NCBI GenBank assembly: GCA_004560305.1
Contig: SFVI01000010.1
Location: 1 to 64,000 of the forward strand
Direction: 5' to 3'
Source of the DNA: a bacterium
GTDB lineage: Bacteria > Bacillota > Clostridia > Oscillospirales > Oscillospiraceae
DNA: 64,000 bases
Part shown: positions 7,405-15,142 of the stretch, piece after piece
Layout of the letters: every line of letters begins with the position of its first letter
How positions within the stretch are numbered: the stretch's first letter is position 1
Made by a program: the position numbers and the translations under genes
The notes under the pieces: generated by a model
Seen by the model: only the letters and a program-made list of their open reading frames with translations
What the model was told of the DNA's origin: nothing
The model's database searches: none

Positions 7405-8370
7405 TTATATGCAGCTGTAGAGGGACATGCCCTTTTCGTCCATGCGGTTTTTCAGGCGGCCCCGGGTCTCCAGGCAGACCAGGTGGGCCAGGGTCTCGGC
7501 GGTGGCAAACCACTGCTGATTGTCGGGAAAGGCGTCCCAGCTGTCGGCCTTGATGGACCAGGTCATGCGGGCGGCGGCGTCAAAGCCGGTGGCCTCTCCC
7601 AAGGCCCGCACCACCTGCTCCGCCTCGTCCAGCCGGGCGGCGTGATGCCGCTGCAGCTCATGGACCCGGTCAAGGAAGGTCTTGCCGCCGGTAGTCTTAT
7701 GGGCTGGCAGGGCCAGCTCCACTTCGTACCGCTCCAGCTTTTCCAGCGTGCGCAGATAGTCGGTAAGGGTGTCGTAGCCCTCGATGTAGGTGATGTTGGG
7801 GGTAATGTCAAAGAGGACGCTGTCCCCGGTGAACATCAGCTTGTGCGGCCGGTCATACAGGCAGATGTGGCCGGGAGTATGGCCGGGGGTCTGGATGCAC
7901 TCCAGTTCATAGCCGCCGTAGCGCAGCACCTGGCCTTCCTCCACCGTTTCCACCGTAAAGCCAGGGGCGGGGCAGCCCTTGTTCACATCCAGAGAGCCCC
8001 GGAGCCGGTCAGGGATGCCGTCCTTGCGGCTGCGTTCCTTCTGGGTGACCCAGGGGGCCTCCTGATAGAAGGCATACTCCCGCTTTCCCATCAGCAGGCG
8101 GCAGCCCATGGCATGGAGGTTGGAGGCGTTGCCCAGATGGTCAAAGTGGGCGTGGGTGAAGAACACATCGGTGTTCTCCGGGTGCATATCCAGCTCTGCC
8201 ATTCCCTTTTTCAGGTCGGCAAGGCAGCGGGGCGTATTGAACCCGGAATCGATCAGCAGGTCACGGCCGCCGTTGACGCCCTTGATGACATAGCAGTTGA
8301 GCCAGCCCAGAGGGTTTCTGGGCAGGACAATGCGGAAGGAATAAATGTTTTCAGCGTGCTGTTCTATCAT
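7405..8370 (-). CDS. metallo-beta-lactamase-fold hydrolase
   Basis: This 321-aa cytoplasmic hydrolase has the metal-binding motif HAHFDH at residues 73-78, further ligands in the PGHTPGHICLY and FTGDSVL segments, and a C-terminal helical extension of about 100 residues ending in a WSIKADSW...QQWFATAETLAHL region. That tail is typical of MBL proteins in which a winged-helix-like region follows the hydrolase fold. Substrate cannot be told. GAGG precedes the ATG. It is a single-gene unit between the hairpin-rich element and a bidirectional terminator. Confidence 0.85.
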   Translation of the reverse strand: MIEQHAENIYSFRIVLPRNPLGWLNCYVIKGVNGGRDLLIDSGFNTPRCLADLKKGMAELDMHPENTDVFFTHAHFDHLGNASNLHAMGCRLLMGKREYAFYQEAPWVTQKERSRKDGIPDRLRGSLDVNKGCPAPGFTVETVEEGQVLRYGGYELECIQTPGHTPGHICLYDRPHKLMFTGDSVLFDITPNITYIEGYDTLTDYLRTLEKLERYEVELALPAHKTTGGKTFLDRVHELQRHHAARLDEAEQVVRALGEATGFDAAARMTWSIKADSWDAFPDNQQWFATAETLAHLVCLETRGRLKNRMDEKGMSLYSCI

Positions 8371-8431
8371 GCTTAGCCTCGTTCTTTCAGTTTTTTGAAG
8401 ATTCTACACCTTTTGCCCCGTTTCGTCAAAT

Positions 8432-8459
8432 AAAAAAGCCCGGATTTTCCGGGCTTTTT
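8432..8459. terminator. bidirectional terminator
   Basis: AAAAAAGCCCGGA-TTT-TCCGGGCTTTTT. On the minus strand it ends the ROK gene, which stops at 8481. Confidence 0.8.
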
Positions 8460-8480
8460 CCATATTTGATCCAGCAGACA

Positions 8481-9857
8481 TCAGGCTTCCGGCAGGGAGG
8501 CGGCCACAGCGGACTGACCCACACGGCGGAAATACTCATCCGGCAGGGCCAGGCTGAGGGCGCCGGCCACTTCGGGGTACTCATCCGCCAGCACCTTCCG
8601 GCAGGTGGCTATAATCAGGTCGCCGCCTTTGCCGGACATGACCCGGCCCAGCAGCAGCACATGATGGCATTCATAGAGGCTGTAGTAATAGGCCAGGGTA
8701 TGGGCCAGGTAAACGCCAATGCTGCGGTAGACGGCGGCGGCCCGGTCATCATCGGCCTCCATCAGCTTCTGCACTACCTTCAGCTTCTCGGCGGGAGAGA
8801 GGCCCTCCTCCAGGGAAATGCCGGCCCGGGGGGCCAGCTTGATCACGCCGTCCTGAGAGAAGTACTTGACGCCGCAGCCGATGTCATGGCTCCACTCGTC
8901 CTCCATGGCTTCGGGGTTGGCGTCCACGGGGACGAAGGCCAGCTCGTTGAGCCAGCCGGTGATCAGGCCCCTGGCATCCACGAAGCCCACAGCCTCGCTG
9001 GTGCCCATGGCGATGCCCAGCACGCTGTTGGTCTTGAGACTCATGGCGCCGGCAAGGGCGGTAACATCGCCGTCGTTAACAACACAATAGGGAATGTGGC
9101 CAAAGGTGTCGGTAATGGCGCGGATATAAATGTCCTTCACCTTGCTGTCGTACAGGTCTTTGGGAACCTTCAGGAACAGGGAGGCGGACATGGTGCGGTT
9201 GTTGATGAAGATACCGGCGGAGGAGACACCAACCGCGTCCACCCGGGGCAGGTGGGAGGCGGCGGACTTCAGCGCGGCCACGATGCCCTCATAGTGATAG
9301 TCCGGATCGGAATTGGTCTTGGGGAACCAGACCACCTCTTCGGAATACACGGCCTCGCCGTCGATCACGGCGGAGACCTTCCTGTCGCTGCCGCCGGCGT
9401 CAAAGCCGATGCGGCAGCCGGTCATATGGCCGCCGATGGCCTTGGGCGCATCCTTGCTCTCCGGCAGGGTATCGGTCAGCAGCACCTCAAAGGGGTGTTC
9501 AAAAATGCCGGCCATATACTCCCAGTCAAAGGCCTGGCAGCCGCCGGCAGAATAGGCCTCTTTCAGGTAAGCATAGATGCCCTCGTCCCCACGGACATAG
9601 ATCCGGAAGCCGCCCTTCATCCAGAGGATGGTCTTGACCAGGCGGTTGATGTAATAGCAGTCCGCCTCGTGCATGGCAGGGGTGCCATGGATAAAGGTCT
9701 CCACAGCGGCCATCTCCCCGTTGGCCCGCTCCACAGCAATGCCCAAGGGTTTTTTCGCCCCGGCCAGGAAGGCCTGGTTGAAGCGGTGCAGCGGAACAAA
9801 ACCGGAGTCCAGCTCAGGAATGTTGCGGATATCAATGTTGATGCCAAGATGTTCCAT
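8481..9857 (-). CDS. ROK/ASKHA-family sugar kinase-like protein, 458 aa
   Basis: The protein has an actin-like ATPase fold in the second part: GFDAGGSDRKVSAVIDGE (phosphate 1), VGVSSAGIFINN, VVNDGDVTALAG (catalytic Asp region) and GIAMGTSEAVGFVD (phosphate 2 region). A 150-residue N-terminal domain precedes it, making it longer than usual ROK glucokinases (about 300 aa). The standard ROK zinc motif C-x-C-G-x2-GC is not visible. Start MEHLGINIDIRNIP is fixed by GGAGG 8 bases upstream. It is probably a carbohydrate or cell-wall-sugar kinase-like protein; substrate unknown. Confidence 0.7.
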   Translation of the reverse strand: MEHLGINIDIRNIPELDSGFVPLHRFNQAFLAGAKKPLGIAVERANGEMAAVETFIHGTPAMHEADCYYINRLVKTILWMKGGFRIYVRGDEGIYAYLKEAYSAGGCQAFDWEYMAGIFEHPFEVLLTDTLPESKDAPKAIGGHMTGCRIGFDAGGSDRKVSAVIDGEAVYSEEVVWFPKTNSDPDYHYEGIVAALKSAASHLPRVDAVGVSSAGIFINNRTMSASLFLKVPKDLYDSKVKDIYIRAITDTFGHIPYCVVNDGDVTALAGAMSLKTNSVLGIAMGTSEAVGFVDARGLITGWLNELAFVPVDANPEAMEDEWSHDIGCGVKYFSQDGVIKLAPRAGISLEEGLSPAEKLKVVQKLMEADDDRAAAVYRSIGVYLAHTLAYYYSLYECHHVLLLGRVMSGKGGDLIIATCRKVLADEYPEVAGALSLALPDEYFRRVGQSAVAASLPEA

Positions 9858-9969
9858 AGCTTGCGCCTCCTGTAAAAGCAAATAATATATGATCAGAAAA
9901 TCTTTCGTGTGCAGAAAACGCCGTGAAAAAAATGGCTGAAACCGGATAAAAATGCTTTAATTCGTGATT

Positions 9970-9998
9970 ATTATACCACGATTGTTCTGTGCTGTCTC
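9970..9998 (-). promoter_or_regulatory. promoter of the ROK-like gene
   Basis: GAGACA, 17-bp spacer and a perfect TATAAT on the minus strand, about 110 bp before the start codon. The rest of 10000-10218 has GC-rich short inverted repeats (for example GGCCTTTCCAGGCC) but no gene. Confidence 0.65.
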
Positions 9999-10218
9999 CA
10001 GATAATTGAATGGATTATTCGTACTTTTGACCGGGGGCGGCATAGGTCGCCGCAGCACCTGCTGTGGCTAAGGCACCGCGAAGGCAGAAATAAAGCAGGC
10101 CTTTCCAGGCCCGCAACAGTTTTATTCTATCACTGGGGATGGCGGGGTGTCAATCGGCAGGGGCAGATTTCTGTGTTTTATACAAGTTGAGGGTTTGGAA
10201 TTCATGTACTATTCCCCT

Positions 10219-10247
10219 TTGCAAAAGCGGCGGTTCTGTGTTATATT
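10219..10247 (+). promoter_or_regulatory. promoter of leader RNA upstream of the flavodoxin
   Basis: TTGCAA, 17-bp spacer, TATATT; expected start near 10254. Confidence 0.6.
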
Positions 10248-10339
10248 ATAGCCAGAAAGGGTGATACCCGATGTACAGATAAAAGAAACCGTGTGAGACT
10301 GAAAACACGGTACAGACTGCAGAAAGAGAGGTAACCAGG

Positions 10340-10369
10340 ATGTTAGATATCAAGAATTCAGAGAAATGA
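10340..10369 (+). CDS. possible leader peptide, 9 aa
   Basis: ATG at 10340 is preceded by AGAGAGG and encodes MLDIKNSEK before a TGA. The last three codons and the stop lie inside the 5' arm of the terminator stem, so a ribosome here would block terminator folding. No run of one amino acid codon is present, so it does not look like a classical amino acid biosynthesis leader. Confidence 0.35.
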   Translation: MLDIKNSEK

Positions 10370-10422
10370 CCCTTGACTTTGTGCCAGGAGAGAAAGCCGA
10401 AGTCAAGGGTCATTTCGTTTTT
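10363..10422 (+). terminator. strong terminator/attenuator before the flavodoxin gene
   Basis: A perfect 17-bp stem GAAATGACCCTTGACTT (10363-10379) with its complement at 10400-10416, a 20-nt loop, then GTTTTTG. Confidence 0.8.
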
Positions 10423-10525
10423 GTGGGAAATTTGTTGCCTTTGCGTCCGCTTTGGGCGCTTTTTTTGTTGCTTTTGGGGGGATTATGCTTTATGATGTTC
10501 CTATAAAACACAGGAGGAACGATCC

Positions 10526-10999
10526 ATGAGCAAGAGAGCAGTGGCCTATTTCAGCGCCGGCGGCGTCACCGCCGGGGTGGCCAAGACCCTGAGCCGACTG
10601 AGCGGGGCGGATCTGTATGAGATCAGGCCCGCCGTGCCCTATACCGAAGCGGACCTGAACTGGCGGGACAAGCACAGCCGCAGCAGCATTGAGACTAATG
10701 ACAGCTTCTGCCGTCCGGCCCTGGCAGACACCGGGGCGGATTTCAGCGGCTACGAGGTGATTTTCCTGGGCTTCCCGGTGTGGTGGTACTCCATCCCCGC
10801 CATCATCCGCAGCTTTGTGGAGGCCTATGATTTTTCCGGCAAGGTGATCGTCCCCTTCGCCACCTCCGGTAGCAGCGGCATGGGCCGCAGCAGCCGGGAC
10901 ATTCAGCGGCTCTGCCCCGGGGCCAAGGTGCAGCCCGGCAAGCTGCTCAACGGCCAGCATGCGGACGGGGAGCTGAAGGCCTGGATGGACAAATATTAA
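10526..10999 (+). CDS. flavodoxin-like protein
   Basis: A 157-aa cytoplasmic FMN-binding electron carrier fold. The N-terminal loop AYFSAGGVTAGVAKTLS replaces the usual T/S-x-T-G-N-T phosphate loop, as in the NAD(P)H-dependent flavodoxin subgroup. FLGFPVWWYSIPAIIRSF is the typical central strand and FMN-contact segment, and PFATSGSSGMG a second loop. GGAGGAACGATCC gives the start. It follows a putative attenuator and is 12 bp ahead of the mutarotase-like gene, so both form a small operon. Confidence 0.85.
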   Translation: MSKRAVAYFSAGGVTAGVAKTLSRLSGADLYEIRPAVPYTEADLNWRDKHSRSSIETNDSFCRPALADTGADFSGYEVIFLGFPVWWYSIPAIIRSFVEAYDFSGKVIVPFATSGSSGMGRSSRDIQRLCPGAKVQPGKLLNGQHADGELKAWMDKY

Positions 11000-11011
11000 G
11001 GGGGCGGGCAC

Positions 11012-11887
11012 ATGGAATACCTTATCGAAAACACACTTTTACAGGCCAGAATATCCAGCCGGGGCGCAGAGCTGGTAAGCCTTGTGTGCAAGGCGGACGG
11101 GGTGGAGCACATCTGGCAGGGAAACCCGGCGGTGTGGAAGTACCATGCGCCCATTCTCTTCCCCTGGTGCGGCAAGCAGGTGGGCGGCAGCTTCACCGCC
11201 AAAGGCAAGCGCTATGAGGCGCCCCAGCACGGCTTTGGCCGGAATCTGGAGCACAGGCTGGTGAGCCGCAGCGATACGGAGCTGGTGCTGGCGCTGGAAA
11301 GCAGCCCGGAGACCCTGGCGCGCTGGCCCTATGCTTTCCGGCTGGTCAGCAGCTACCGGTTGGAGGGAGACCGGCTGCACCACAGCCTGCGGGTAGAGAA
11401 TCCCGGTGAGGAAACGCTGCGCTTCGGCATCGGCTATCACCCCGGCTTCGCCCTGCCCTTTGACGAAAAGCACTGCTATGAGGACTATGAGCTGCGCTTT
11501 GACCGGGAGGAAAGCCCCCTCTGTCTTTCCACCCCGGCGGGGCTGGTGACGGACAAAACCTACAAGCTGGGCAAGTGCATGGACCGGGTGGTTCTGACGG
11601 AGCATCTGTTTGACAATGACAGCTACTGCATGATCGGGCTGCATTCCAGCACGCTGGGCCTTTATGAAAAGGACAGCGGCCGGGCGGTGGTTTGTGAGAT
11701 CAGCGGCTTCCCCTACTGCCTGATCTGGAGCGCACCGGGCAGGCCCCAATACGTCTGCATTGAGCCCTGGCACAGTCTCCCCTCCTTTGCGGACGACGGG
11801 GACGCCTGGGAGCAGCGCGCCTGCGCCGCAAGGCTTTCCCCCGGCGAGCACTGGGAAACCTGCCTGACCATGCAATTCAAACGATAA
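11012..11887 (+). CDS. aldose 1-epimerase-like (galactose mutarotase fold) protein
   Basis: A 291-aa protein of the mutarotase/LacX-like group. It has ILFPWCGKQVGG, QHGFGRN (substrate His), GYHPGF (second His) and CIEPWHSLPS (catalytic Glu region) in the expected order. Start follows GGGGGCGGGCAC. Its substrate is probably a sugar or sugar phosphate. It sits directly after the flavodoxin without obvious biochemical link. Confidence 0.85.
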   Translation: MEYLIENTLLQARISSRGAELVSLVCKADGVEHIWQGNPAVWKYHAPILFPWCGKQVGGSFTAKGKRYEAPQHGFGRNLEHRLVSRSDTELVLALESSPETLARWPYAFRLVSSYRLEGDRLHHSLRVENPGEETLRFGIGYHPGFALPFDEKHCYEDYELRFDREESPLCLSTPAGLVTDKTYKLGKCMDRVVLTEHLFDNDSYCMIGLHSSTLGLYEKDSGRAVVCEISGFPYCLIWSAPGRPQYVCIEPWHSLPSFADDGDAWEQRACAARLSPGEHWETCLTMQFKR

Positions 11888-11892
11888 ACGAA

Positions 11893-11923
11893 AAACCGGA
11901 GCGTTCAAATGCTCCGGTTTTTT
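11893..11923 (+). terminator. terminator after the mutarotase-like gene
   Basis: AAACCGGAGC-GTTCAAAT-GCTCCGGTTTTTTC. Confidence 0.8.
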
Positions 11924-11979
11924 CATACTGCAAAAAGCATCTTTTCCGTTCAAAGACTGGCTGTGCATCACATAAGAAT

Positions 11980-12055
11980 CGTAGGGGCGGCCATTGGCCG
12001 TCCTCTTTCAGATTTCCCTGACCTGACAAATGGACGTGCAATGCACGCCCCTACG
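11980..12055. repeat. full GTAGGGGCGGCC...GCACGCCCCTAC interspersed repeat
   Basis: A 76-bp unit with imperfect terminal inverted arms (CGTAGGGGCGGCCATTGG and GCAATGCACGCCCCTACG). Other copies are at 53995-54067 (full), 37267-37293 and 3040-3064 (halves). It lies between two convergent genes and can fold into a long hairpin. Confidence 0.7.
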
Positions 12056-12095
12056 GGTGTGGAAGCTTCGCCAGGGCCCGAGGAAGGCGCTACTT

Positions 12096-13433
12096 TCAGC
12101 TTTCTATTACCACATCTACCCATTCTACGCCGTAATGGGCAAAGAGGGTCAGGGCTTCCGGGCCGATGCGCTCGCCGCTGACGGCGATGGGCACCGCCGG
12201 CGGGCAGGACACCGTGGGCGCGCCGCAGACGCGGCCCAGGGCCTGGTCTGCCGCCACCGTCTCCTGGGGGGCAAAGAGAGCCTGCCGCACCGGCATGGCC
12301 TGTTCTCCCCGGGCCTGGGGCAGGGGGCTTTTCGCCCTTGGCGGGGCCGGAGCATGGCCCAGGCTCTGTTCCAGACGGGCCAGTTCTTCCAGCGTATTGT
12401 CCGGCGTCAGCATCAGCACCAGGTGTTCTTCATCGGCATACTCGCACTCCATGGCCTGTTCCCGCAGGCATTGGGCCAAGCGTTTGCCGGTCTCCCCTGC
12501 CGGGGCGGCCAGGGTCAGGCGCAGGGGGTCTGTATCCTCCACCTGCCATCCCCGGTCTTTCAGGCGGCGGCGCAGTTGGGTCAGGCGCTCTGCCATCTCC
12601 GCCAGCCGGGCCGGGTAATCCCCCGCCAGGGTCCGGCTGCACAGGTCCAGAGAGGCCAGGGTCAGATAGGAGGGGCTGGTGGAGCCAAAGAGGGCCATGG
12701 CCTGCCGGGCCTTTTCCCCGAAGGCCGCTGGGGCGTTCTTACCAATATGGAGATAGGCCCCGCCGGTGAGAACGGGCAGGGTCTTATGGGCGGAGTCACA
12801 GCAGAGGTCCGCCCCCTGATCCATGGGGTGCCGGGAGGGACGGAGAAAGCGCAGGTAGGCACCGTGGGCATTGTCCACCAGAAGCACCGTACCGTGACTG
12901 TGGCAAACCTTTGCAATGGCCTGAATATCCGCCATGCCGCCCAGATAGTCCGGGCTGGTGAGGTACACCGCTGCGGGGGGCTGTGCCATGGCATCCAGGG
13001 CGGCGGCCACCTGGGCGGCGCTGACCGGGCATTGCAGCAGGGACTCCTCCCCTTCCGGCCAGAGCCAGACCGGCGTAAAATCCAGCAGGGCGGCGGCATA
13101 GACAAAGGCCTTATGCACGTTCCGGGCCGCCAGGATCACCGGGGCTGCGCCTTTGGGCCGGTTTTGCAGGGCCATGTGCAGCATGGCCCGGATGCACTGG
13201 CTGGAGCCCTCGGTGGAATACAGCGTCCGCCCGGTGCCAAAGAGGGCGGCAGCATTTTGCTCGCTTTGGGCGATGATGCCGGACGCTTCATAGAGGGAGT
13301 CGGCCCCTTGGATCTCCGTGATATCCAGGGCTTCGCAGCCCAGGGGGCCATGGCCTTTATGGCCCGGCATATGGAAGCGGGCGGTATGGGAAGCGGCGTA
13401 GGCGCGGAGGAAGTCGGCGATGGGGCTTTCCAT
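12096..13433 (-). CDS. PLP-dependent Orn/Lys/Arg decarboxylase-type enzyme
   Basis: 445 aa. The motif FHMPGHKGHG at the N-terminus, TEGSSQCIRAML, VDNAHGAYLRF (PLP-ring Asp about 187, His190) and DSAHKTLPVLTGGAYL with the Schiff-base Lys217 place it in the basic amino acid decarboxylase fold-type I group. It is shorter than full inducible Lys/Orn decarboxylases and resembles the compact arginine/lysine decarboxylase-like (SpeA/YaaO) group of Firmicutes. The ATG shares one base with the scfB stop (TGATG). Substrate is not settled. Confidence 0.85.
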   Translation of the reverse strand: MESPIADFLRAYAASHTARFHMPGHKGHGPLGCEALDITEIQGADSLYEASGIIAQSEQNAAALFGTGRTLYSTEGSSQCIRAMLHMALQNRPKGAAPVILAARNVHKAFVYAAALLDFTPVWLWPEGEESLLQCPVSAAQVAAALDAMAQPPAAVYLTSPDYLGGMADIQAIAKVCHSHGTVLLVDNAHGAYLRFLRPSRHPMDQGADLCCDSAHKTLPVLTGGAYLHIGKNAPAAFGEKARQAMALFGSTSPSYLTLASLDLCSRTLAGDYPARLAEMAERLTQLRRRLKDRGWQVEDTDPLRLTLAAPAGETGKRLAQCLREQAMECEYADEEHLVLMLTPDNTLEELARLEQSLGHAPAPPRAKSPLPQARGEQAMPVRQALFAPQETVAADQALGRVCGAPTVSCPPAVPIAVSGERIGPEALTLFAHYGVEWVDVVIES

Positions 13434-14815
13434 CAGTCTTCTCCCTGGCTCTCGGCCACCTTCATCATGATGGCGCACTCAATGCGCTTTTTGAACAGCT
13501 CACAGCCCGCCTCATACACGCCCCGGATGCTGCCGGTGGCATGGTAGGCGTTGGCAGCACAGCCGCCGGAGCAGTACAGTCTTGCCCAGCAATCGTCGCA
13601 CTCCTTGCGGGCGTAGGCGTTGCAGGCACGGAAGTCCTCCCGCAGAGCGGTGTTGGTGACGCCGTCCCAGATGTTGCCCAGCTTGTACTTCTCCTCGCCC
13701 ACGAACTGGTGGCAGGGGTACAGGTCGCCCCAGGGGGTGACGGCCATGTACTCGGTGCCGGAGCCACAGCCGGAGATGCGCTTATACACGCAGGGGCCGC
13801 CGGTCAGGTCCAGCATATAGTGGTAGAAGGTGATGGGCTTGCCCTCCTTCTCCCGGCGGAGCATATCCTTGGCCAGGATTTCATACTGCTCCTTGACGAT
13901 CTCCAGATCCTCCGGCGTCAAAGCGGCGGGGTCCCCGGGGGCGCAGACCACCGGCTCCATGCTCAGCTCGGTAAAGCCCAGGTCCGCCATGTGGAAAACG
14001 TCCTTGGTGAAGTCCGGGTTGGCGTGGGTAAAGGTGCCGCGCATGTAATAGTTCTTGCCGCCCCGGGATGCCACCAGCTTCTTAAAGCGGGGGACAATGC
14101 GGTCATAGCTGCCGTTGCCGGCGTAATCCACCCGCAGCCGGTCATGAATCTCCTTGCGGCCATCCAGAGAAAGCACCACGTTGCTCATTTCCCGGTTGGC
14201 AAAATCGATCACATCGTCATCGATCAGCATGCCGTTGGTGGTGAGAGTGAAGCGGAACTTTTTATGGTGCGGCTCCTCCTGGGTGCGGGCATAGGCCACC
14301 AGCTGCTTCACCACGTCCCAGTTCATCAGCGGTTCGCCGCCGAAGAAGTCCACCTCCAGGTTGGTGCGGTGGCCGGAATTTTCAATAAGAAAGTCCAGGG
14401 CCCGCTTGCCAACCTCAAAGGACATCAGCGCCCGGTCCCCATGGTATTTGCCCTGGCTGGCAAAGCAGTAGGAGCAGTTGAGGTTGCAGGTGTGGGCCAC
14501 ATGGAGGCAGAGGGCCTTCACCACGTCGCCGGAGCGCTCCTTGAAGGTACCGGCCATATCGGCAAAGGTGTCCGGCGTGAAGAGCTTGCCCGCCTTTTCC
14601 AGGGCCGCCACATCGGCGATGCAGGCGTACAGCTCCTCCTCGGTCACGTCCTCCCGATCCGCATACTTCACCAGCAATTCCCGGACGATCTGCTCCGGGC
14701 TTTCCTGCTTGAACTTTTCGATAATGTCATAGGCCACCTCATCCACCGCGTGGATGGAGCCGGAGCAGCTGTCCAACACGATGTTGTAGCCGTTGAGTTT
14801 ATACTGATGTACCAC
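13433..14815 (-). CDS. scfB: ScfB, radical SAM thioether maturase of SCIFF
   Basis: ScfB forms sulfur-to-alpha-carbon thioether links in the SCIFF peptide. The 460-aa protein has an N-terminal peptide-recognition region (about 1-95), the radical SAM cluster motif C110-x3-C114-x2-C117 (CNLNCSYC), FFGGEPLMNW, and a C-terminal SPASM domain rich in Cys (CGSGTEYMAVTPWGDLYPCHQ, CDDCWARLYCSGGC). The substrate gene scfA lies immediately upstream, with an attenuator hairpin between the two. SCIFF/ScfB pairs are nearly universal in Clostridia and rare elsewhere. Confidence 0.93.
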   Translation of the reverse strand: MVHQYKLNGYNIVLDSCSGSIHAVDEVAYDIIEKFKQESPEQIVRELLVKYADREDVTEEELYACIADVAALEKAGKLFTPDTFADMAGTFKERSGDVVKALCLHVAHTCNLNCSYCFASQGKYHGDRALMSFEVGKRALDFLIENSGHRTNLEVDFFGGEPLMNWDVVKQLVAYARTQEEPHHKKFRFTLTTNGMLIDDDVIDFANREMSNVVLSLDGRKEIHDRLRVDYAGNGSYDRIVPRFKKLVASRGGKNYYMRGTFTHANPDFTKDVFHMADLGFTELSMEPVVCAPGDPAALTPEDLEIVKEQYEILAKDMLRREKEGKPITFYHYMLDLTGGPCVYKRISGCGSGTEYMAVTPWGDLYPCHQFVGEEKYKLGNIWDGVTNTALREDFRACNAYARKECDDCWARLYCSGGCAANAYHATGSIRGVYEAGCELFKKRIECAIMMKVAESQGED

Positions 14816-14848
14816 TGGGTATCCTCCCCTGTTTCTATGTCAGACATA

Positions 14849-14878
14849 AAAAGTGCCGCCCGTGGGCGGCAGCTTTTT
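14849..14878 (-). terminator. attenuator between scfA and scfB
   Basis: On the minus strand GCTGCCGCCC-AC-GGGCGGCAC is followed by TTTTTATG. Partial termination here would give more peptide than enzyme. Confidence 0.7.
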
Positions 14879-14888
14879 ATATCGAAGC

Positions 14889-15038
14889 TTACTTATTTGC
14901 CTCGTTCTCGCACTTCTGGTTGGCAACGCCGCAGCTGGTCTTGCAGGCGGACTGGCAAGAGGTCTGGCACTCGCCGCAGCCGCCGTTCTTGGCGCTCTCG
15001 CAGAGGTCACGGGTTTCAAGCGTCTTGATTCTTTCCAT
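14889..15038 (-). CDS. scfA: SCIFF precursor peptide (six Cys in forty-five), 49 aa
   Basis: This ribosomally made peptide starts MERIKTLETRDLCESAKNGG and continues with CGECQTSCQSACKTSC and GVANQKCENEANK. It has the conserved SCQSACKTSC core and six core Cys within the C-terminal region, plus one Cys in the leader-like part, matching the SCIFF family almost letter for letter. ScfB, encoded next, cross-links the cysteines. ATG is preceded by GGAG (GGAGATTTTGTT). It is easily missed because of its length. Confidence 0.95.
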   Translation of the reverse strand: MERIKTLETRDLCESAKNGGCGECQTSCQSACKTSCGVANQKCENEANK

Positions 15039-15113
15039 AACAAAATCTCCGTTTCGTAAGTGTATTCGGGCAGCCGATGCTCTGGCGCAATCAATGCCGC
15101 TCTAGTAGAGTGT

Positions 15114-15142
15114 ATTTTAGCATAAGCCTGCTATAAAATCAA
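15114..15142 (-). promoter_or_regulatory. promoter of scfA
   Basis: TTGATT, 17-bp spacer, TAAAAT on the minus strand, overlapping the end of the upstream membrane-protein gene; about 75 nt of leader follow. Confidence 0.7.

Larger units (their letters stand above)
10254..10422 (+). ncRNA. putative attenuated leader or small RNA, ~170 nt
   Basis: Between a recognisable promoter and the flavodoxin start lies a compact unit. It has a hairpin ACCGTGT/ACACGGT (10288-10311), a 9-codon open frame with its own ribosome binding site, then a very strong terminator. The spacing and the overlap of the small frame with the terminator suggest either an attenuator for the downstream gene or a stable small RNA. 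I do not recognise a known riboswitch core. Confidence 0.5.
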
